From Rhodospirillales bacterium 24-66-33 (lineage in GTDB: Bacteria > Pseudomonadota > Alphaproteobacteria > Reyranellales > Reyranellaceae): DNA of 64,000 nt. Location of the stretch: contig NCHQ01000021.1 of the NCBI GenBank assembly GCA_002281855.1, positions 44,671 to 108,670 on the forward strand, given 5' to 3'. A program made the position numbers and the translations under genes. Shown one piece after another: positions 25,984 to 34,234 of the stretch. Position 1 is the first letter of the stretch. Every line of letters begins with the position of its first letter. The notes beneath the pieces are model-generated. The model was given only the letters and a program-made list of their open reading frames with translations. It was not told where the DNA came from and ran no database searches.

Positions 25984-27045
25984 TCATCGGCCGAGTTGTG
26001 CCAGTTCGTGGCGCAGGCCGGCGACCATGTCGTCCATCGCCCGTGCCGCTGCGTGCAAGGCGCCGCGCATGCCGACGAATCCGTGGATCAGGGTTTCGAA
26101 TTCGCGGTGGACGACCTTGACGCCGGCCGACTGCAGCCGCTCGGCATAAGCCTGGCCCTCGTCGCGCAGGGGATCGAATCCGGCGGTGAAGATCAGGGCC
26201 GGTGCCACCCCGCCCACGTCAGCGGCCCTCAGCGGCGACGCGCGCGGATCGTCGATCTCGGAGTTACCGTTGAGATAGTGGGTGCGGAACCACGTCATGT
26301 CGGCCTCTGTGAGAAGGAAGCCCTCGCCGCAGCTCCGGTGCGAAGCACTTGTGCCCGCCATGTCGGTGGCGGGGTAGATGAGCCATTGCAGGCAGGGCGG
26401 ATGCGGTTCGCCGCGCATCGCCTGGGCGACCACGGCGGCCAGGGTTCCGCCCGCGGAATCGCCCGCCACGACGACGCGGTCGGGATCGAGGCCGAGCGAG
26501 ACCGCCTGATCGGCCAGCCAGCGGTAGGAAGCGAGGGCATCGTCGACGGCGGCGGGAAACTTGTGCTCGGGCGCCAGCCGGTAATCGATGGCGACGACGG
26601 CGCAGCCCGACCGGGCGCAGAAATAGCGGCAGGCCAGATCGTAGCCTTCGAGGCTGCCGATCACCCAGCCGCCGCCGTGCAAGTAGAAGATCGTCGGCAG
26701 CAGGCGGGCGACCGTGCCGGCTGGCCAGTAGATGCGGACGCGCATCGGGCCGGCGGGGCCCGGCAGGGCGCGATCGACGATCTCGCTGACCGGCGCCGGC
26801 CTGCCGCCCAGCAGCTGCATGAAGGCGTCATACTCCTCGCGCGCGTCGACCACGCTCATCGTGTGCAGAGGCGGCTGTTTGCCGTGGGCGAGGAGCTTCA
26901 GGAACCACTGGGCGCGACCGTCGAGGGTGCGCCCGTCGACCGCCACCGGCGGCCCCGCCAGGATGTTTACCCACGAAATCGGCATGCGGAGCGCCAGGTT
27001 GGCGATCTTTCCCTGAACCTCCCGCGCAACGTCCTTCATCGACAT
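25984..27045 (-). CDS. Alpha/beta hydrolase, hormone-sensitive-lipase (HSL) family
   Basis: A 353-aa carboxylesterase/lipase. The HSL oxyanion motif HGGGW (FYLHGGGWVIGSLEGYD, about residues 118-134) and the nucleophile elbow GDSAGGT (about 193-199) are intact; a catalytic Asp is expected in FDPLRDEGQAYAERL (about 292) and the His in LIHGFVGMRG (about 325). It is the first gene of a two-gene unit with the TetR regulator. No export signal. Substrate unknown, probably a short acyl ester. Confidence 0.9.
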   Translation of the reverse strand: MSMKDVAREVQGKIANLALRMPISWVNILAGPPVAVDGRTLDGRAQWFLKLLAHGKQPPLHTMSVVDAREEYDAFMQLLGGRPAPVSEIVDRALPGPAGPMRVRIYWPAGTVARLLPTIFYLHGGGWVIGSLEGYDLACRYFCARSGCAVVAIDYRLAPEHKFPAAVDDALASYRWLADQAVSLGLDPDRVVVAGDSAGGTLAAVVAQAMRGEPHPPCLQWLIYPATDMAGTSASHRSCGEGFLLTEADMTWFRTHYLNGNSEIDDPRASPLRAADVGGVAPALIFTAGFDPLRDEGQAYAERLQSAGVKVVHREFETLIHGFVGMRGALHAAARAMDDMVAGLRHELAQLGR

Positions 27046-27110
27046 GGAGTGTACCTAGCATCGCACCGGCCCGTTGTGGAGCCCGGCGGCTCTGGTTAGG
27101 TTGCCGGCCG

Positions 27111-28394
27111 ATGCCTCCCGCGGCGCCCGACTTCTTCGCAGACGCGCTCCGCCGCGAGATCATCCGCAGCGAGCAGCAGCGCATGCGCGCCCTCGCCATC
27201 ATCCTCGCGGTCCTGCTCGCGATCTCGTTGGTGGTGGCGAACGTCTTCAACGCCTATTCCGAGCGCATTTTCGAGCGCGACGTGCCGGGCTGGCTGCCCC
27301 TCGTCGGCATGGGACCGTTCCTGGTCTATGAGCTGGGCTCGCTTGCGTTCCTGCGGTACCGGGCAGCGCGCGACCGCGATTTCCCGCGGGTGGCACGCTT
27401 CGCCAATGCCCTGATCGAGACCTCGCTGCCGGCCGTGGTCATCGTGACGCTCAGTCACTACATGGACCCGGTGCTGGTGTTCAGCTACTGGCCGCCGCTG
27501 CTCTACTTCATTTTCATTCTGCTCTCGACCTTGCGGCTCGATTTCTGGCTGTCTGTCTGGACGGGCACGGTCGCCAGCGTCCAGCAGATCGTGCTGGTCC
27601 TCTGGCTGGTTCCGCTCCAGCCTTGGGGCGAGATTCCGGAGGCCGCGCCGCTGTTCCATTTCAGCCGCAGCCTCATCTTCTTCGGCTGTGGGCTGGTGGC
27701 CGGTTACGTCGCGATCAGTCTGCGCAGCCAGTTCGAGAAGTCGGTGCGGGCCGTGGTGGCGCGCGACCGCGTCACCAACCTGTTCGGCCAGCATGTCTCG
27801 CCCGCCGTGGTCGACCGTCTGCTGGCGACGCGCGCCGATCCTCCGAGCGAAATTCGCACCGTGTGCGTTCTGTTCCTCGACATACGCGGCTTCACCGCCA
27901 TGACGCGCAGGCGCAGCGCCGAGGAGACGGTGGCGCTGCTCAACTCGTTCTTCGCCGAGATGATCGAGGTGGTGGACCGCAACAACGGTATCATCAACAA
28001 GTTCCTGGGCGACGGGTTCATGGCCTTGTTCGGGGCGCCGCTCGAGGACCCGTCGGCGGCGCGAAACGCGCTGGCGGCGGCACGCGGCATGATCGAAACG
28101 GTCGAGCGGTGGAACGGCATGCATCCCGGCTGGGCGCTCAGGATCGGCATCGGCGTTCATCTCGGCCCGGCGGTGACGGGGACCGTCGGCTCGCCGCAGC
28201 GCAAGGAATACACCGTGATCGGCGATACGGTGAACCTCGCCGCGCGCCTCGAACAGCTCACCAAGGAGGTGGGCGCCCAACTGCTGATCTCGCAGTCGGT
28301 GCGCGATTCGACCCCGTGCGACGGAGCCGTCGATCTCGGTCCTGTCGCGATCCGCGGTTACGAGGAAGGGGTCCGCGTATGGCGGATGGCCTGA
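27111..28394 (+). CDS. Membrane-bound class III adenylate/guanylate cyclase
   Basis: A 427-aa protein. About six hydrophobic helices fill residues 25-215, followed by a class III cyclase catalytic domain (about 245-420). Both metal-binding Asp residues are present (VLFLDIRGFTAM at about 251 and FLGDGFMALFG at about 302), as is the transition-state Asn-Arg motif TVNLAARLE (about 375). It is expected to make cAMP (or cGMP) from the inner membrane. It overlaps the gamma-glutamylcyclotransferase-like gene by 16 bases, implying coupled translation. Confidence 0.88.
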   Translation: MPPAAPDFFADALRREIIRSEQQRMRALAIILAVLLAISLVVANVFNAYSERIFERDVPGWLPLVGMGPFLVYELGSLAFLRYRAARDRDFPRVARFANALIETSLPAVVIVTLSHYMDPVLVFSYWPPLLYFIFILLSTLRLDFWLSVWTGTVASVQQIVLVLWLVPLQPWGEIPEAAPLFHFSRSLIFFGCGLVAGYVAISLRSQFEKSVRAVVARDRVTNLFGQHVSPAVVDRLLATRADPPSEIRTVCVLFLDIRGFTAMTRRRSAEETVALLNSFFAEMIEVVDRNNGIINKFLGDGFMALFGAPLEDPSAARNALAAARGMIETVERWNGMHPGWALRIGIGVHLGPAVTGTVGSPQRKEYTVIGDTVNLAARLEQLTKEVGAQLLISQSVRDSTPCDGAVDLGPVAIRGYEEGVRVWRMA

Positions 28395-28855
28395 GCTGGT
28401 ACTTCGCCTACGGTTCCAACATGGACCCGGTGCGCCTGTTCGATCAGCGACTCGCGCCGCGCGGCGTGCCGCGGGGAGAGCGCATCGCAGGCCGGCTTGA
28501 CGGCTGGCGGCTCGCCTTCGACAAGCCGGCGCGACTCCTGAAGGGCGCTGCGGCTGCCAACATCGTGCCGGGGGAGGGCGGCGTGGTGCATGGCACCCTG
28601 AACGCCCTGCCCGACGAGGGCTTCGCGGTGCTCGACATCTACGAGGGTGTCGCCGACGGGCATTACGAGCGGCGGACCGTCCGTGTGGTGCGGGGGGACA
28701 CCGGCGAAGACGTCGAGGCGCTCGTCTATATTGCGCTGATGCAGGGCGGCGGGCTTAAGCCTCAACGCGCCTATCTCGATTGCCTGCTCGCCGGCCGCGA
28801 CCTGCTCCCGCCCGACTATTGGGAACAGCTCGCCGCCACGCCGACATTCGATTGA
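28379..28855 (+). CDS. Gamma-glutamylcyclotransferase-like (AIG2/GGACT) protein
   Basis: A 158-aa GGCT-fold protein. YFAYGSNMDPVRLFDQR at the N terminus holds the substrate-binding YGSN loop, and LDIYEGVADGHYERRTVRV (about 83-101) holds the catalytic Glu typical of the family. It would turn gamma-glutamyl amines or peptides into 5-oxoproline, but exact substrates vary widely. The ATG at 28379 overlaps the end of the cyclase gene and has a GAGGAAGGGG Shine-Dalgarno. Confidence 0.88.
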   Translation: MADGLSWYFAYGSNMDPVRLFDQRLAPRGVPRGERIAGRLDGWRLAFDKPARLLKGAAAANIVPGEGGVVHGTLNALPDEGFAVLDIYEGVADGHYERRTVRVVRGDTGEDVEALVYIALMQGGGLKPQRAYLDCLLAGRDLLPPDYWEQLAATPTFD

Positions 28856-28876
28856 GAATGCGGTTTCGTCGCCGGG

Positions 28877-29320
28877 TCAGGCCGGGACCTTCTGCTTGTC
28901 GGCGGTGATCTTGTTGCTCATCGGGTCGTAGCCCTGGAGCTCCGCCACGTCTTCCTCGTGCCAGAAGTTCAGCTCGATCATCACGCCGTCGGGGTCGTGC
29001 ACGAAGACCTGCTGCAGCGGGCGGGCCGGCACCTTCTTGACCTCGAAGGTCAGGCCGTCCTGCTTGATCTGGTCGAGGGTGCCGCGAATGTCGGCGCAGT
29101 TGATGGCGATATGGTCGATCGCGCCGCTGCCCTGATCGGTGCGGCCGCTCTCCGAGATGAGATGGAGGATCGCCTTTTCGCCAGCGTACATCCAGGCGCC
29201 GGGGAAGGGGAAGGGCGGACGGTCGCCGTTGGTCAGGCCGACATAGCGTTCGTAAAAGCGAACGGTGGCCTCGAGGTCGGCGCAGTAGACGTTGTAGTGG
29301 TCGAGCGAGAGTGCAGGCAT
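28877..29320 (-). CDS. VOC-superfamily (glyoxalase/dioxygenase fold) protein
   Basis: A 147-aa vicinal-oxygen-chelate protein with the paired beta-alpha-beta-beta-beta units. SLDHYNVYCADLEATVRFYE starts the first unit, and IDHIAINCADIRGTLDQI followed by FVHDPDGVMIELNFWHEE form the second; the His, His and Glu residues at the usual metal positions are present. The function could be a lyase, isomerase or dioxygenase, and no substrate is indicated. It stands alone. Confidence 0.85.
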   Translation of the reverse strand: MPALSLDHYNVYCADLEATVRFYERYVGLTNGDRPPFPFPGAWMYAGEKAILHLISESGRTDQGSGAIDHIAINCADIRGTLDQIKQDGLTFEVKKVPARPLQQVFVHDPDGVMIELNFWHEEDVAELQGYDPMSNKITADKQKVPA

Positions 29321-29365
29321 GCATGCCTCCTTCGGTTCGGGAAGCTCCGGTCGGACTGGAGCAGC

Positions 29366-30241
29366 TTAGGCCGAAAGAGCGAAGGGGGAAACCGCTTCCG
29401 GACGGCCGAGGACGGCGTTGAACACGGTGGACGGCACGGCGATGCGCGGGTCGTCATAGGCTCTCCGTAGCTCGTCCAGGTGTCTGTCGGGTTCGCGCGT
29501 GAGTCGGGCCAGACGGTCGATGAAGGCCAGATCGATCTCGGCATCGACCAGGGACATGCCGCCCCACACGTCCCAGGGCAGCATCTCGCGGCTGTTGAGC
29601 GCCGCCCCATCGCGAATGACGTTGCTGGCGATGAACCACAGGCCGGCCATGTCCAGGACCCCGAAGGCCTGCGGATCGGCCCGGCCGTCGCGGCACAGCC
29701 GCCAGGCATCGCCCGCCACCAGGAACTTCTCGCGCGGCACGTCCATCGTGTCGAAGTCGATGCCGAACAATGCGCGCTGCCGGTCGTCGATCTGGGCGTC
29801 GGCCAGCACCCAGCGCCCTTGCGCCGCATCGAAATACTCCGTCACCCAGTGGTCGACGAACCTGTCCTTCGTGAAGTAGGCGCCAAAGCCGCAGCGCGCC
29901 CGGGCCGCGATGCCCTTGCTCCTGAGTATCGCGACGAGCATCAGCACGTAGTGGCGGCAGCAGCCGGCAAAGCGCTCGCCCGGCGGGCGGGGATACGACA
30001 GCGGCCGCGAGTCGCGGACCGCGATGCGCTCCAGCACTTCCGCGGCACCGCGCAGATGCGGCTCGCCGCGCTGACGTTGCGAGAGGGTTATGCCGTAGAC
30101 GTCCGCCAGATGCTCGTGGATGAGCAGTCCCTGCAGCACCCTCGCGAGCCTGGCGGCATCGTCGGGCAGCGCGGCGAACTGCAGCGCCCAGACGCCGGCA
30201 TCGCTCGGGGCGACGGGCGAACGAAAGGGGGCGAGGTTCAC
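29366..30241 (-). CDS. Transglutaminase-like (papain-fold) domain protein
   Basis: A 291-aa protein with the transglutaminase-core triad: Cys in GCCRHYVLMLVAILRSKGI (about residue 100), His in DHWVTEYFD (about 133) and Asp in WVLADAQID (about 150). Such bacterial proteins are usually proteases or amidases rather than cross-linking enzymes. The start is the GTG at 30241, which overlaps the stop of the SRPBCC gene (GTGA), so translation is coupled. It is the last gene of an ArsR-SRPBCC-transglutaminase run. Confidence 0.75.
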   Translation of the reverse strand: MNLAPFRSPVAPSDAGVWALQFAALPDDAARLARVLQGLLIHEHLADVYGITLSQRQRGEPHLRGAAEVLERIAVRDSRPLSYPRPPGERFAGCCRHYVLMLVAILRSKGIAARARCGFGAYFTKDRFVDHWVTEYFDAAQGRWVLADAQIDDRQRALFGIDFDTMDVPREKFLVAGDAWRLCRDGRADPQAFGVLDMAGLWFIASNVIRDGAALNSREMLPWDVWGGMSLVDAEIDLAFIDRLARLTREPDRHLDELRRAYDDPRIAVPSTVFNAVLGRPEAVSPFALSA

Positions 30242-30669
30242 GCGAACAGCTCCTCGAGCCTGTCCAGCGCCATGCCCCAACCGCCGCGATGGTCGTCGCG
30301 CGCCTTCTCGTTGAAGAACTGTTCGTGGGTCAGGGTGAGGAGGGTACCGTCCTGGTCCGGCTTCAGGTCGATCGTCACCTGCGACTCGCGTTCCGGCGTG
30401 CTCTGCCAGGCCCAGGAGAAGACGAGCCTGGTCGGCGGCATGATCTCGCGATAGACGCCGCTCACGCTGTGATGCTCGTCGTCGGGCGTCCAGAACTGCA
30501 CGCGGAAGCGGCCGCCGACCCGGAGGTCGGTCTCGGCGATGGGGGCGCGGCGGTGGCCGGTGACGCCCCACCAGCGGATCATTTTCTCGGGCTGCGTCCA
30601 GGCTTCGTAGACTTTCTCGGGCGGGGCGTTGAGGCGGCGCTTGAGGGCGAGGCTGGGTTTGCTGGCCAT
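30238..30669 (-). CDS. SRPBCC (AHSA1/START-like) domain protein
   Basis: A 143-aa START/Bet v1-like ligand-binding protein of the AHSA1 group. Typical segments are LKRRLNAPPEKVYEAWTQPE (residues 8-27), IRWWGVTGHR, and the C-terminal GGWGMALDRLEELF helix. Genes of this type are commonly paired with the ArsR-like regulator found directly upstream here. The ATG at 30669 lies inside that regulator gene, giving an unusually long 91-base overlap. Confidence 0.9.
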   Translation of the reverse strand: MASKPSLALKRRLNAPPEKVYEAWTQPEKMIRWWGVTGHRRAPIAETDLRVGGRFRVQFWTPDDEHHSVSGVYREIMPPTRLVFSWAWQSTPERESQVTIDLKPDQDGTLLTLTHEQFFNEKARDDHRGGWGMALDRLEELFA

Positions 30670-31001
30670 TTGTCGTCTTCCTCCAGAAAGGCTGCGAGGC
30701 GGTCGAGCTGTTGCGTCCAGTAGCGCTGATAGTGGGCGAGCCAGTTCATCGCCTGCTCCATCGGCTCCGCCTTGAGCTGGCAGGTGACGGTGCGGCCGGA
30801 CTTGGACCGCACGATCAGGCCGGCGTCGGAGAGCACGTCGAGATGCTTCATGATGGCTGGCAGCGAAACCGGGAACGGCCGCGCCAGCTCGCTGACGGTG
30901 ACGGCCTCCTCCGCGTCGAGGCGGGCGAGCAAGGCCCGTCGCGTCGGATCGGAGAGGGCGGCGAAGGTGCGGTCGAGCGAGGTGCTTGAATTGTTAACCA
31001 T
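30579..31001 (-). CDS. ArsR-family winged-helix regulator
   Basis: A 140-aa regulator with the ArsR/SmtB winged helix: LDRTFAALSDPTRRALLARL (about residues 9-28) and the recognition region VSLPAIMKHLDVLSDAGLIV (about 45-64). It lacks the CxC metal site of true ArsR and belongs to the group paired with SRPBCC proteins. The last ~30 residues are low-complexity (many Pro, Ser, Arg) and are coded in the 91-base overlap with the next gene. Confidence 0.88.
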   Translation of the reverse strand: MVNNSSTSLDRTFAALSDPTRRALLARLDAEEAVTVSELARPFPVSLPAIMKHLDVLSDAGLIVRSKSGRTVTCQLKAEPMEQAMNWLAHYQRYWTQQLDRLAAFLEEDDKWPANPASPSSAASTPRPRKSTKPGRSPRK

Positions 31002-31059
31002 GAAGTTAACAGTTATGACGGCGCCCCGTCAGGAGTCAATGGCCCGCCGGGGCCGCCCG

Positions 31060-31800
31060 TCAGCCGAGCTTCTTGATCAGCGCCTGGGCGGCGGCGGGAT
31101 TGCGGACCTTGGCGCCGGAGATGAAGTAGACGAAGGCGTCGCCCTTTTTCGCCCACGCCTTGGCGCGCTTGGCCCACTTGTCGATCTCGGCCGGCTTGTA
31201 GCCGGTCTTCACCGTCTCCTCGGCCTGCATCAGGCGGGCATAGGTGAAGTCGGCGGTCGGCTCGTCGATTTCCGGGAAGTCCCTGTCGTGGGCGTAGACG
31301 ATGGCGGCCTCGTACTTGCGGGCGAGATCGTAGAAGCGCTCGTCCTTGAAGCTGTCGTGACGAACCTCCAGGGCATGGCGCAGCGGCAGCTTGCCGACCT
31401 CGCGCGGCAGCAGCTTCAGGAAGGCCTCGAAGTCCTCGGGATCGAACTTCTTGGTGCCCATGAACTGCCAGTTGATCGGCCCCAGCCGGTTCTTCAGCTC
31501 GACCAGTCCCTGGCTGACGAAGCGCTGCACCGATTCGCCGGCGTCTGCCAGCACCTTCCGGTTGGTGCAGAAGCGCGAGGCCTTCACGGCAAAGACGAAG
31601 CCGTCCGGCGTCTCGTCGCGCCACTTGGCCCAGCTCGCCGGCTTGAAGCTCGAATAGTAGGTGCCGTTGATCTCGATCGAGGTGAGCTGACGGCTGGCAT
31701 ATTCCAGCTCGCGCTTCTGCGTCAGGTCCTCGGGATAGAAGACGCCGCGCCACGGCTCGAAGGTCCAGCCGCCGGTGCCGACAAGGATTTTTCCACTCAT
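31060..31800 (-). CDS. DUF72 domain protein
   Basis: A 246-aa TIM-barrel protein of the YecE/DUF72 family. It starts with KILVGTGGWTFEPWRGVFYP, and shows FVFAVKASRFCTN and RHALEVRHDSFKDERFYDLA at the expected places. The family's role is not established; structure suggests a hydrolase or isomerase. Single gene, with ~60-bp gaps to both neighbours. Confidence 0.9.
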   Translation of the reverse strand: MSGKILVGTGGWTFEPWRGVFYPEDLTQKRELEYASRQLTSIEINGTYYSSFKPASWAKWRDETPDGFVFAVKASRFCTNRKVLADAGESVQRFVSQGLVELKNRLGPINWQFMGTKKFDPEDFEAFLKLLPREVGKLPLRHALEVRHDSFKDERFYDLARKYEAAIVYAHDRDFPEIDEPTADFTYARLMQAEETVKTGYKPAEIDKWAKRAKAWAKKGDAFVYFISGAKVRNPAAAQALIKKLG

Positions 31801-31867
31801 GGCGGGGAGTATAGCGCGAAATCGAGCTCAGCAAGTCCGCTGCGGGCGCAGATGAGACGAGGCCAGG

Positions 31868-32302
31868 CTAAGTTTTTGCCCGCACGACCAGAACCGGACA
31901 GGGGGCATTGCGCATGACCCCCTCGGCGACGCTCCCCAGCAGGGCGCGCTTTATGCCACCTCGTCCATGGCTGCCGATCACGATGAGGTCGGCCGGCCAG
32001 TCCTTCGCGGCATTGGCGATCTCGGTAAGCGGAGCACCGATCGGAACGAAGTCCAGAGCCGCCACCTGTTGCGGTAGGCATTTGCGAAAGTCATCGATCA
32101 ACTTTCGCGCATCTTCCTTGGCGGAGGCGACAAATACATCGGGTTGAATGCCGGTGTCGGCGGCGTTCACGAGCGCGGCGTCGATGACATGGATGAATGC
32201 CATCTCCGCTCCCGTGAGTTGCGCCAGCTCTGCAGCGATATCAGCCGCGTGCGCCGAGATTGGCTCGCCGTCGACAGCCACGAGAATCTTCTGGAAGATC
32301 AC
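31868..32302 (-). CDS. Universal stress protein, UspA family
   Basis: A 144-aa single Usp domain. It has the N-terminal MIFQKILVAVDGEPIS and the nucleotide-binding signature IVIGSHGRGGIKRALLGSVAEGV with PCPVLVV (about residues 108-142), matching the G-2x-G-9x-G(S/T) pattern of ATP-binding members. It is divergent from the permease gene, with an FNR/FixK-like box in between, so oxygen-limitation control is likely. Confidence 0.92.
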   Translation of the reverse strand: MIFQKILVAVDGEPISAHAADIAAELAQLTGAEMAFIHVIDAALVNAADTGIQPDVFVASAKEDARKLIDDFRKCLPQQVAALDFVPIGAPLTEIANAAKDWPADLIVIGSHGRGGIKRALLGSVAEGVMRNAPCPVLVVRAKT

Positions 32303-32421
32303 GATAGCCTCCCTGAGCTACGGCGACAGGTCGAAGATGCGCTTGATATGCAGCGGTGGCCCGGCGCACGAATCACAATCGCGACGACGCTAAAGCATCG
32401 CAAGTCTGGCCTGCCTGCACC

Positions 32422-32435
32422 TTGCGATAGATCAA
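32422..32435. promoter_or_regulatory. Candidate FNR/FixK-type binding site
   Basis: TTGCGATAGATCAA matches the alphaproteobacterial FixK/FNR half-site pattern TTG(A/C)-N6-TCAA exactly. It sits in the 233-bp gap between the UspA gene (minus, starts 32302) and the permease gene (plus, starts 32536), about 120 and 100 bp from the two starts, so it could serve either. Confidence 0.55.
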
Positions 32436-32535
32436 GGAGGCAAAGCGAGAAAAGGGCGAGCGTTCGTTTGTCTATCGCGATCATCCTCAGGCTCGGCCAG
32501 ATGGCCTGACCAGGCGGCCTGAAAGGAGCAGCAGG

Positions 32536-33597
32536 ATGTCGATCGGATCTTTGTTGCGTCAGCCCGGTGGCGAACGCGAAGCCACTTGGAGGTGGCTTGC
32601 CGCCGCCGTGGCAGGTCTCGTCCTCTGGGCGTTACTCTACGCGCAGCTCATCCCGTTCTCGGAATGGATCGTCTCGCTGCTGCCGGTAGATCGCAAGAGC
32701 CACCTTGGCGAGGCTCTCGCCTTCTTCGTTTACGATACGCCCAAGGTGCTTCTGCTTCTCACCTTGGTCGTGTTTGCCATGGGTGTCGTGCGCAGCTTCT
32801 TCTCGCCTGAGAAGACCCGCGCCATATTGGCGGGCCGCGCCGAGGGCGTCGGCAACGTCGCTGCCGCCGGGCTCGGAATTCTGACGCCGTTTTGCTCGTG
32901 TTCGGCGGTGCCCCTGTTCATCGGCTTCGTCAGTGCCGGCGTGCCGCTGGGGGTCACCTTCTCGTTCCTGATCGCCGCGCCCATGATCAACGAGGTGGCC
33001 CTGGGCCTCCTGTTTGCGTTGGTCGGCTGGGAAGTTGCGCTGACCTATCTCGCCTTCGGCCTTTCTGTCGCGATCGTCGGCGGATTCGTCATCGGCAAGC
33101 TGCAGCTCGAGGGCTGGCTGGAGCCTTGGGTACGCGAGATCCGGGCCAGCGCTATCGAGCTGCCCGTCGAGCAGATCACAATCGTGGACCGCCTGAAGGC
33201 CGGCGTCGAGGCCGTGACGGATATCGTCGGGCGGGTGTGGATGTGGCTGATCGCGGGCATCGCCGCGGGCGCGCTGATTCACGGCTACGTGCCCGCCGAG
33301 CTGATGGTACGGATCATGGGGGCTGATGCCTGGTGGTCGGTGCCGGCTGCCGTGGCGCTCGGGATTCCAATGTACACCAATGCCGCCGGGATCATCCCTG
33401 TCGTCGAAGCCCTTCTCGGCAAGGGCGCCGCACTCGGCACGACGCTCGCCTTCATGATGAGCGTGATCGCCCTCTCGCTCCCCGAGATGATCATCCTTCG
33501 AAAGGTGCTGTCGCTGAAGCTGATCGCGGTGTTCGTGGCTGTCGTTGGCAGCGGCATCCTGGCGGTCGGCTTCCTGTTCAACGCCCTGTTCCACTGA
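32536..33597 (+). CDS. Inner-membrane permease, ArsP/UPF0718 (DUF318) family
   Basis: A 353-aa protein with about eight transmembrane helices in two related halves. The family's Cys motif FCSCSAVPLFIGFVSAGVPL (about residues 117-136) and GIPMYTNAAGIIPVVEALL in the second half are typical of permeases linked to organoarsenical export or thiol-dependent transport. The linked mini-thioredoxin gene 15 bp downstream supports a redox-assisted mechanism. Substrate not proven. Confidence 0.88.
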   Translation: MSIGSLLRQPGGEREATWRWLAAAVAGLVLWALLYAQLIPFSEWIVSLLPVDRKSHLGEALAFFVYDTPKVLLLLTLVVFAMGVVRSFFSPEKTRAILAGRAEGVGNVAAAGLGILTPFCSCSAVPLFIGFVSAGVPLGVTFSFLIAAPMINEVALGLLFALVGWEVALTYLAFGLSVAIVGGFVIGKLQLEGWLEPWVREIRASAIELPVEQITIVDRLKAGVEAVTDIVGRVWMWLIAGIAAGALIHGYVPAELMVRIMGADAWWSVPAAVALGIPMYTNAAGIIPVVEALLGKGAALGTTLAFMMSVIALSLPEMIILRKVLSLKLIAVFVAVVGSGILAVGFLFNALFH

Positions 33598-33612
33598 CGG
33601 AGGAGACATTCG

Positions 33613-33849
33613 ATGAAAGAGGTGAAGATCCTTGGCCCCGGCTGTAAGCGCTGCGACGCTGCGGCCGAGATGGTCAAGGCCGAAGCCGCCAAGCTCGGCA
33701 TCGAGGTGACGGTCGAGAAGGTGACCGACTACGCCGCGATCGCCGGCTATGGAATCGCCTCGACGCCGGGCATCGTCGTCGAAGGCAAGGTCGTTCATGC
33801 CGGTGGACTGCCGCGTCAGGAGGCAATCGCCGGATGGCTGAAAGCCTGA
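33613..33849 (+). CDS. Small thioredoxin-fold protein (redox-active disulfide protein)
   Basis: A 78-aa glutaredoxin-size protein with an active-site CKRC (GPGCKRCDAAAEMV, residues 8-21) and the cis-proline loop STPGIVVEG (about 53-61). Proteins of this size are typically encoded next to DUF318 permeases, as here (15-bp gap, GGAGGA Shine-Dalgarno). It probably reduces the permease's cysteines or its cargo. Confidence 0.9.
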   Translation: MKEVKILGPGCKRCDAAAEMVKAEAAKLGIEVTVEKVTDYAAIAGYGIASTPGIVVEGKVVHAGGLPRQEAIAGWLKA

Positions 33850-34234
33850 GTGGGTGAGGGTGGACAGATCCAAGGGTATGGAGGGTAGCGGCGGGCGGCG
33901 CGCAACGGCTCGAAGGTCCAGCCGTCTTTGGCCAAGGAGTTTTTCTTCTATGGTGGGGATTCCAGCGCAATAAAAAGATGAAAAATTCCAGAATGCGGTT
34001 GGACTTTAGTGAACCTAGTCGCATTTCCCCACTCCGTAAGCACGGCTGTGGGAAGCCGTGCTTACGGAGTGGCGGTGTGGCGGTGTACTGGCAGATTCTG
34101 GTGATGCAGGCGCGTCAGGCCTGTCGATTGTCGTTGTCGAAAGCGACCCGGCAGCCCGGAGCGTCAGCCAGGCAGACCTGGATCGGTTCCTCTCGCCCGT
34201 GGCGGTAATGAAAATCCCAGGGGCTTGACGTCGC
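33850..34234. other. Intergenic region holding a perfect 19-bp-arm hairpin
   Basis: No credible gene is visible in these 385 bp. Positions 34029-34072 form a perfect inverted repeat: 19-base arms (34029-34047 and 34054-34072) with the 6-base loop GTGGGA. No T-run follows on either strand, so it is unlike a standard terminator. The flank at 34071-34086 repeats a GTGGCGGTGT-type unit. The hairpin may be a mobile-element end, a REP singlet or an RNA element. Confidence 0.6.
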
